DNA of 26,719 nt from contig CAZFGT010000035.1 of NCBI GenBank assembly GCA_964518505.1, positions 1 through 26,719 of the forward strand. The letters run 5' to 3'. This document shows positions 22,127-26,719 of this stretch, piece by piece (the stretch's first letter is position 1; every line of letters starts with the position of its first letter). Made by a program: the position numbers and the translations under genes. Below the pieces are notes generated by a model that was not told where the DNA came from, made no database searches, and saw only the letters and a list, made by a program, of their open reading frames with translations. The DNA comes from DASPUH01 sp964518505. GTDB taxonomy: Bacteria; Chloroflexota; Limnocylindria; Limnocylindrales; CSP1-4.

Positions 22127-24706
22127 TCAGTGGACGGCGGCGGGTCCCTCCAGTTCGACCATCGAGATGCAGCCCTCGACGGGGCAGACGTACTGGCAGA
22201 GGTGGCAGCCCACGCAGTGGTCGCCCTCGACCACGAGCCGCGACGTGCCGTTCGTGCCCTCGCGGTGGATCGCCTCGTGCGCGCCGTCGTTGCAGGCGAC
22301 CAGGCACAGGTTGCAGTGGATGCAGCGGGCCTCATCGATCTGGGCCAGCAGCCGGAAGGACTGGTCCAGGTGGCCCCAGTCGGTCAGCGTCGGGAGGGCG
22401 CGTCCGACCAGCTCCGCGGGGCTGTGCAGGCCCTTCGAGCGGAGGTAGGTCGAGAGGCCGTCGACGAGGTCGTCGATCATCCTGTAGCCCCAGTGCATGA
22501 CACTGGTGCCGACCTGGACGGTCGTCGCACCGGCGAGCATGAACTCGACCGCATCGTGCCAGTCGGCCACGCCGCCGATGCCCGAGACGGGCAGGCGGAC
22601 GTCGGGATCCGACGCCACCGCCGAGACCATGTACAGGGCGATCGGCTTCACGGCCGGGCCGGAATAGCCGCCGTGGCTGCCGTGGCCGCGGACGTCCGGC
22701 ACGGGCGACCAGGTGTCGAGGTCGACCCCGATCAGCGAGCTGATCGTGTTGATGAGGGCGACCCCATCGGCCCCGGCGGCCCGGGCCGCGCGAGCCGGCG
22801 GCCGGATGTCCGCGACGTTGGGGGTGAGCTTGACCAGGACCGGGACGGCGGCCTTCTCCATCACCCACTCGGTGATCATCTGGACGTACTCGGGGACCTG
22901 GCCGACCGCGGCGCCCATGCCGCGTTCGCTCATCCCGTGCGGACAGCCGAAGTTGAGTTCGATGCCGTCGGCGCCGGTGTCGTTGACCCGGCTGACCATG
23001 TCGTACCAGGTCTGGGCCTTGGACTCGACCATCAGCGAGACGACCACGGCCTGGTTGGGGTAGCGCCGCTTGACGTCGGCGACTTCGGCCAGGTTGGTCT
23101 CGATCGAGCGGTCGCTGATCAGCTCGATGTTGGACAACCCGACGAGCCGCCGGCCGCCGATCTCGAGCGAGCCGAGCCGGGAGGTGACATTCGTGATCGG
23201 CTCGCCGACCGTCTTCCAGACGACGCCGCCCCAACCCGCGTCGAACGCCCGGGCGACCATCTCACCCGTGTTGGTGATCGGACACGAGGCCAGCCAGAAC
23301 GGGTTGGGCCCGCGGATCCCGGCCATGTCCGTGAACAAGTCCACACCCGGCACGGTCGAATCCGACGGGCGGATGGGGGTGATGCGCGGAACGCCAAGGG
23401 TCTCAACGATGGACGCGGCGGCGAGCTTGCCCGCCTGGACGGCGTTGACGACTTCGGCGCCGCCGTTGGCGATGTCGCCGATGGCCCAGACCTTGGGATC
23501 GGCGGTCCGGCCGGTCACCGGGTCGGCGACCGCCAGGTCGCCGTGCACGGCGACCCCGAGGGCGGCCAGGAGGCCCGTCGGTGCGCCCTGGCCCACGGCT
23601 CGGACGACCGTGTCGAACGGCCGGTCGAAGCGCGACGCAGGGATCGGCTCGGGGCGCCGGCGACCGGAGGCGTCCGGTGCACCGAGGCGCATCGCCTCGA
23701 ATTCGACGGCCCACACGCTGCCGTCGCCGATGATCTCGACCGGCGCCGTCAGCCAGCGGATCCCGACGCCCAGGCTCCGGGCCAGGTCGATGGCGTGCGG
23801 ATAGGCCGTGCATTCGGCGGCGCTGCGGCGGTAGAAGACGGTGACCTCGGTCGCGCCAAGCTGGACCGCGGCGGCCGCCGCATCGAACGCCGTGCTGCCG
23901 CCGCCGATGACGGCGACCCGGCCCAGCGGGCGGCCAGACGGCCGACCGTCGATGGCGTGGCCGATCAGCTCGAGGGCGTCGACGACCCCCTCGTAGTCCT
24001 CGCCCTTGATGCCGAGCGGCTTGCCGTGGCCCAGTCCCGTGGCCACGACGACCGCGTCGTGCCGAGCGACCAGTTCGGCGGGCTCGACCTCGCGGCCGAT
24101 CGTCACCCCGAGCTCGAAGTGGGCCCCGGCCCGCTCGACTTCGGCCGCGTCGCGGGCCACGATCTCGCGCGGCAGGCGCCACGGGACGATGCCGTGGTCG
24201 CCCAGGCCGCCGGCCCTGGCGCTGGCGTCGTAGACGGTCACCGCGACGCCCGCGCGGCGCAGCTCCGCCGCGCAAGCGAGCCCGGCCGGGCCGGCGCCGA
24301 TGATCGCGGCGCTGGCTGACGCCGACGGCCCTGGTGTGAAGAACGGTTCGCCGCTCGCGGCCAGCGAGTCGATGGCGTGGCGCTGCAGGCGTCCGATCGC
24401 GATCGGCGTATCAAGCTCGGCCCGGACGCAGACGCCCTCGCACAGCCGCTCGACCGGGCAAGCGGCAGCGCAGGTCCCGCCGATGGGGTTGGCCGCCAGG
24501 ATCGTCCGGGCGCTGCCCTGGAGGTTGCCCGTGGCGATCTTGCGGATGAACGATGGCACATCGATGCCCGTGGGGCAGGCTCGGGCGCAGGGGGCATCGA
24601 AGCAGTAGAGGCAGCGTTCCGCCTCCGTCCGGGCAGCTCGTGCGCTAAGGGCCGGCAGTGGCAGGAACGGGTCGAGCGCCCGCTCGACCGAGACGTCGAC
24701 GCTCAC
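22127..24706 (-). CDS. Single-chain dihydropyrimidine dehydrogenase (PreT-PreA fusion)
   Basis: This 859-aa flavo-iron-sulfur protein reduces uracil and thymine to their dihydro forms with NAD(P)H. Residues about 30-100 hold eight cysteines for two N-terminal [4Fe-4S] clusters (CLYC, CARAC, CAAAC, CEGVC). IIGAGPAGLACAAEL (about 135-149) binds FAD, and VAVIGGGSTAFDAA (about 265-280) binds the nicotinamide nucleotide. From about 455 onward follows a dihydroorotate-dehydrogenase-like FMN barrel with NFGCPHGMSERGMG, whose Cys matches the catalytic Cys of mammalian DPD. The C-terminus has two more clusters (CIHCNLC and CVGCHLC). E. coli makes these modules as separate PreT and PreA; the fusion has the layout of eukaryotic DPD. 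GTG 24706 is preferred to 24715 because GAGGGG sits 8 nt upstream. Confidence 0.9.
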   Translation of the reverse strand: MSVDVSVERALDPFLPLPALSARAARTEAERCLYCFDAPCARACPTGIDVPSFIRKIATGNLQGSARTILAANPIGGTCAAACPVERLCEGVCVRAELDTPIAIGRLQRHAIDSLAASGEPFFTPGPSASASAAIIGAGPAGLACAAELRRAGVAVTVYDASARAGGLGDHGIVPWRLPREIVARDAAEVERAGAHFELGVTIGREVEPAELVARHDAVVVATGLGHGKPLGIKGEDYEGVVDALELIGHAIDGRPSGRPLGRVAVIGGGSTAFDAAAAAVQLGATEVTVFYRRSAAECTAYPHAIDLARSLGVGIRWLTAPVEIIGDGSVWAVEFEAMRLGAPDASGRRRPEPIPASRFDRPFDTVVRAVGQGAPTGLLAALGVAVHGDLAVADPVTGRTADPKVWAIGDIANGGAEVVNAVQAGKLAAASIVETLGVPRITPIRPSDSTVPGVDLFTDMAGIRGPNPFWLASCPITNTGEMVARAFDAGWGGVVWKTVGEPITNVTSRLGSLEIGGRRLVGLSNIELISDRSIETNLAEVADVKRRYPNQAVVVSLMVESKAQTWYDMVSRVNDTGADGIELNFGCPHGMSERGMGAAVGQVPEYVQMITEWVMEKAAVPVLVKLTPNVADIRPPARAARAAGADGVALINTISSLIGVDLDTWSPVPDVRGHGSHGGYSGPAVKPIALYMVSAVASDPDVRLPVSGIGGVADWHDAVEFMLAGATTVQVGTSVMHWGYRMIDDLVDGLSTYLRSKGLHSPAELVGRALPTLTDWGHLDQSFRLLAQIDEARCIHCNLCLVACNDGAHEAIHREGTNGTSRLVVEGDHCVGCHLCQYVCPVEGCISMVELEGPAAVH

Positions 24707-24736
24707 TTCTCGCACCCCTCATGTTCAACGAACTGG

Positions 24737-24768
24737 GGCGCCGGCCCGCCGCTCGGCGAGCCGGCGCC
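24737..24768. repeat. Intergenic stem-loop between hydA and the dihydropyrimidine dehydrogenase gene
   Basis: GGCGCCGGC (24737-24745) and GCCGGCGCC (24760-24768) are a perfect 9-bp inverted repeat with a 14-nt loop that can form a further GCCG/CGGC stem. It sits between the hydA stop and the dehydrogenase start in the operon's direction. There is no U-tract. It could attenuate, terminate partially, or protect an mRNA end. Confidence 0.5.
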
Positions 24769-24784
24769 TGGTGGCCGTGACAGG

Positions 24785-26212
24785 TCAGCCGACGGAGGTC
24801 GGCACGCGATCGATCCGTCCGGGGGCCATGGCCGGGAAGCCGCGCGGCTCGCGGCGGAGGAACCGGCCATGACCGGCGCTCCCCAGCCACTTGCCGTGGT
24901 CGACGACGACCCGGCCGCGCGACAGGACGACATCCGAGCCGCCCGTGACCTCGCGACCCTCGTAGCACGAGTAGTCGACGTCCATGTGGTGGGTCGTGGC
25001 GCTGAGGACGTGCTTCCGGGTCGGGTCGTAGACCACGATGTCCGCGTCGAGCCCGACCGAGATGGAGCCCTTCCGAGGCAGGCCGAACATCCGGGCCGGA
25101 GCGGTCGAGACGAGCTCGACCCAGCGGCTGGGGCTGATCTTGCCGGTCACGACGCCGCCGTCGTGGACCAGGTCGACCCGCTCCTCGACACCGGGCAGGC
25201 CGTTCGGGATCTTGCGGAAGTCGCCGCGGCCCAGCTCCTTCTGGCCATGGAAGTCGAACGGGCAGTGGTCCGTCGCGACCAGCTGCAGGTCGTCAGCGAT
25301 GAGGCCCTTCCAGAGCTCCGCCTGGTGGCCGCCGGCCCGGTCGCGCAGCGGCGGCGAGCACACGAACTTCGCGCCGTCGAAGCCATGGCCCAGGTCGTCG
25401 AGCGACAGGAAGAGGTACTGCGGGCAGGTCTCGGCGAACACCGGCAGGCCTTCGTCGCGTGCCCGTCGCAGCTCGTCAACAGCGTCCTTGGCCGACATGT
25501 GCACGAAATACACGGGGGCGCCGGCCGCCTTTGCCAGGCGGATCACGCGGTTGGTGGCCTCGCCCTCCAGGACCGGATAGCGGGCCGTGCCATGACCGAT
25601 CGGATCGGTCGTCCCGGCGGCGACGAGGTCGGCCGCCACGACGTCGATCACGGGCCCGTTCTCGGCGTGGACCAGGATCAGGCCGCCGTTCTTCGTCGTC
25701 TGGCGAAGGGCCTTGAAGATCGACGCGTCGTCGCTGAAGAACACGCCCGGGTAGGCGGTGAAGAGCTTGAAGTCGGTGATGCCTTCCTCGACGAGGCGGT
25801 CCATCTCCGGCAGGACGTCGTCCCGCATGTCGGAGACGATCATGTGGAAGCCGTAGTCGATGCAGGCCTTGCCGTCGGCCTTCTCGTGCCACTCGTCCAG
25901 GCCTGCGCGAAGCGTGCCGCCGCGCGGCTGGACGGCGAAATCGATGATGGTCGTCGTGCCGCCGAAGGCCGCCGCGCGCGTGCCGGTCTCGAAGGTGTCC
26001 TTGGCGAAGGTGCCGCCGAACGGCAGCTGCATGTGCGTGTGGCCGTCGATGCCGCCCGGGATGACCCACTTGCCGGTGGCGTCGATGACCGTGTCGGCCG
26101 GGACGTCGAGGTCCACGCCGATGAGGGCGATCTCGTCGCCGTCGACGAGGACGTCCGCCCGGCTCATGGCGTCGGCGTTGACGATGGTTCCGCCCTTGAT
26201 GAGGATGCGCAT
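24785..26212 (-). CDS. hydA: Dihydropyrimidinase / D-hydantoinase
   Basis: This 475-aa binuclear-zinc amidohydrolase opens dihydrouracil to N-carbamoyl-beta-alanine (and dihydrothymine to its methyl analogue). The metal ligands are in order: His about 58 and 60 in GIDGHTHM, Lys about 149 in DFKLFTAYPG (the carboxylated bridging lysine), His about 181 in VHAEN, His about 237 in FVHMSAKDA, and Asp about 314 in ATDHCPF. Tyr about 154 in TAYPG is the usual substrate-contact Tyr. The ATG at 26212 is preceded by AAGGAGG at 5-nt spacing. Length and motifs are complete. Its position between the ureidopropionase-type nitrilase and dihydropyrimidine dehydrogenase makes the pyrimidine role much likelier than a hydantoin role. 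Confidence 0.95.
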   Translation of the reverse strand: MRILIKGGTIVNADAMSRADVLVDGDEIALIGVDLDVPADTVIDATGKWVIPGGIDGHTHMQLPFGGTFAKDTFETGTRAAAFGGTTTIIDFAVQPRGGTLRAGLDEWHEKADGKACIDYGFHMIVSDMRDDVLPEMDRLVEEGITDFKLFTAYPGVFFSDDASIFKALRQTTKNGGLILVHAENGPVIDVVAADLVAAGTTDPIGHGTARYPVLEGEATNRVIRLAKAAGAPVYFVHMSAKDAVDELRRARDEGLPVFAETCPQYLFLSLDDLGHGFDGAKFVCSPPLRDRAGGHQAELWKGLIADDLQLVATDHCPFDFHGQKELGRGDFRKIPNGLPGVEERVDLVHDGGVVTGKISPSRWVELVSTAPARMFGLPRKGSISVGLDADIVVYDPTRKHVLSATTHHMDVDYSCYEGREVTGGSDVVLSRGRVVVDHGKWLGSAGHGRFLRREPRGFPAMAPGRIDRVPTSVG

Positions 26213-26234
26213 CCGTTCCTCCTTCAGGAAGAGA

Positions 26235-26283
26235 GCGCCCGCGCGGTCCCTGGTCGGCGGGGGACCGGGAACGGCGCGGGCGC
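26235..26283. repeat. Intergenic stem-loop between the nitrilase gene and hydA
   Basis: GCGCCCGCGC (26235-26244) and GCGCGGGCGC (26274-26283) are a perfect 10-bp inverted repeat. Inside it GGTCCC (26245-26250) pairs with GGGACC (26261-26266) around a 10-nt loop. The structure ends about 20 nt before the hydA start, on the operon's transcript, and has no U-tract. It may reduce read-through from the nitrilase gene or act at the RNA level. Confidence 0.5.
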
Positions 26284-26309
26284 GGGGTGATGCGGTGGAT
26301 GCCGCGTGG

Positions 26310-26719
26310 CTAGGGCTTGATGAGGTCCCCGTAGGCCTCGGGTCGCCGATCCCGGAAGAACTGCCAGGTCTGGCGGACTTCCTGGATGCAGTCGAGGTCG
26401 AGGTTGCGGACGATCAACTCTTCCTTGTGGGCGTCGCCGATCTCGCCGACGAACTGGCCCCGCGGATCGACGAAGTAGCTCTGGCCGTAGAAGTCGTCGG
26501 GACCGATCTCCTTCTCGATGCCGACGCGGTTGATGGTGCCCACGTAGTAGCCGTTGGCCAGCGCATGGCTGACCTGCTCGACGCGCCACAGGTACTCGGA
26601 GAGGCCGCGGCTGGTGGCGGCCGGGATCAGCACGATCTCGGCGCCGTTGAGGCCCAGGGCGCGGGCGCCCTCGGGGAAGTGGCGGTCGTAGCAGATGTAG
26701 ACGCCGACCTTGCCGACCG
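26310..26719 (-). CDS. Nitrilase-superfamily amidohydrolase, beta-ureidopropionase-like (5' part outside window)
   Basis: Only the C-terminal 136 or so residues are visible; the frame is open to the window end, so the start is missing. VGVYICYDRHFPEG carries the catalytic Cys of the Glu-Lys-Cys nitrilase triad, and IPAATSRG, the EYLWRVEQ region and the GYYVGTINRVG region follow in the family's usual order. The DFYGQSYFVDPRG stretch resembles N-carbamoyl-beta-alanine and N-carbamoyl-D-amino acid hydrolases. The enzyme would cleave N-carbamoyl-beta-alanine to beta-alanine, CO2 and ammonia, the third step of reductive pyrimidine breakdown. It lies upstream of hydA in the same direction, with a 97-nt gap containing a strong stem-loop. 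The Glu and Lys of the triad cannot be checked here. Confidence 0.85.
   Translation of the reverse strand, partial: VGKVGVYICYDRHFPEGARALGLNGAEIVLIPAATSRGLSEYLWRVEQVSHALANGYYVGTINRVGIEKEIGPDDFYGQSYFVDPRGQFVGEIGDAHKEELIVRNLDLDCIQEVRQTWQFFRDRRPEAYGDLIKP

Noticed and set aside
21596..24319. A 907-codon open frame on the plus strand antisense to mmsA and the dihydropyrimidine dehydrogenase gene
   Set aside because: It mirrors the codon pattern of the real genes in GC-rich DNA, has no recognisable domain, is rich in Gly/Asp/Arg/Val, and lies opposite two well-supported enzymes.
1..26719. Mobile elements, CRISPR arrays, tRNA or rRNA genes, riboswitches
   Set aside because: Scanned for transposase-like proteins, direct repeats and structured RNA leaders; nothing convincing was seen.

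Overview
The window is about 26.7 kb of very GC-rich bacterial DNA packed with metabolic genes. Intergenic gaps are short, Shine-Dalgarno sequences are strong, GTG and TTG starts are frequent, and several gene pairs share 4-nt ATGA/GTGA overlaps. I see no rRNA, tRNA, CRISPR array, insertion sequence or phage gene. Base composition, a lipoprotein-anchored ABC binding protein and the catabolic repertoire would fit a high-GC soil or aquatic heterotroph such as a Chloroflexota or Actinomycetota member. That placement is an inference; no phylogenetic marker gene is present.

Left part (1-11201): a partial zinc N-deacylase of the aspartoacylase family (-) diverges from a short-chain dehydrogenase (+). 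Next comes a five-gene minus-strand operon read from 7261 down to 1908: class III aminotransferase, PfkB/2-keto-3-deoxygluconate-type kinase, Gfo/Idh/MocA oxidoreductase, 3-hydroxyisobutyrate/tartronate-semialdehyde-type dehydrogenase, and SMP-30 lactonase. This looks like sugar-acid plus omega-amino-acid catabolism. It diverges from a plus-strand unit: a GntR-type regulator with an unfamiliar effector domain, a glutamate-1-semialdehyde-aminomutase-like aminotransferase, and a fold-type III PLP decarboxylase with altered active-site motifs. The 120-nt divergent region carries a good minus-strand promoter and a 34-bp hyphenated dyad that would let one regulator control both directions.

Middle part (11221-20301, all minus): an Ehu-type (ectoine/hydroxyectoine family) polar amino acid ABC transporter (EhuB, C, D, A) is followed by a cytosolic gamma-glutamyltransferase. 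Upstream is an FCD-family GntR regulator translationally coupled to a three-gene 2-oxoacid:ferredoxin oxidoreductase (fused gamma-delta, alpha, beta). Its alpha subunit has YPIRP where pyruvate enzymes have YPITP, the signature I associate with oxalate oxidoreductase. A perfect 13-bp palindrome of the FadR-operator type overlaps the regulator's own start codon.

Right part (20501-26719, all minus): a reductive pyrimidine degradation operon in pathway-compatible order. It holds a beta-ureidopropionase-type nitrilase (partial), dihydropyrimidinase, a single-chain dihydropyrimidine dehydrogenase (PreT and PreA modules fused), and CoA-acylating methylmalonate/malonate-semialdehyde dehydrogenase. 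With a beta-alanine transaminase (the 5891-7261 enzyme is a candidate), this would take uracil/thymine to acetyl-/propionyl-CoA. GC-rich stem-loops lie in the intergenic gaps of this operon and after its last gene.

The most novel-looking element is the self-regulated oxalate-oxidoreductase-like operon between a pyrimidine-degradation operon and an Ehu transporter/GGT operon. The odd PLP decarboxylase/aminotransferase pair under an unclassified GntR regulator comes second.
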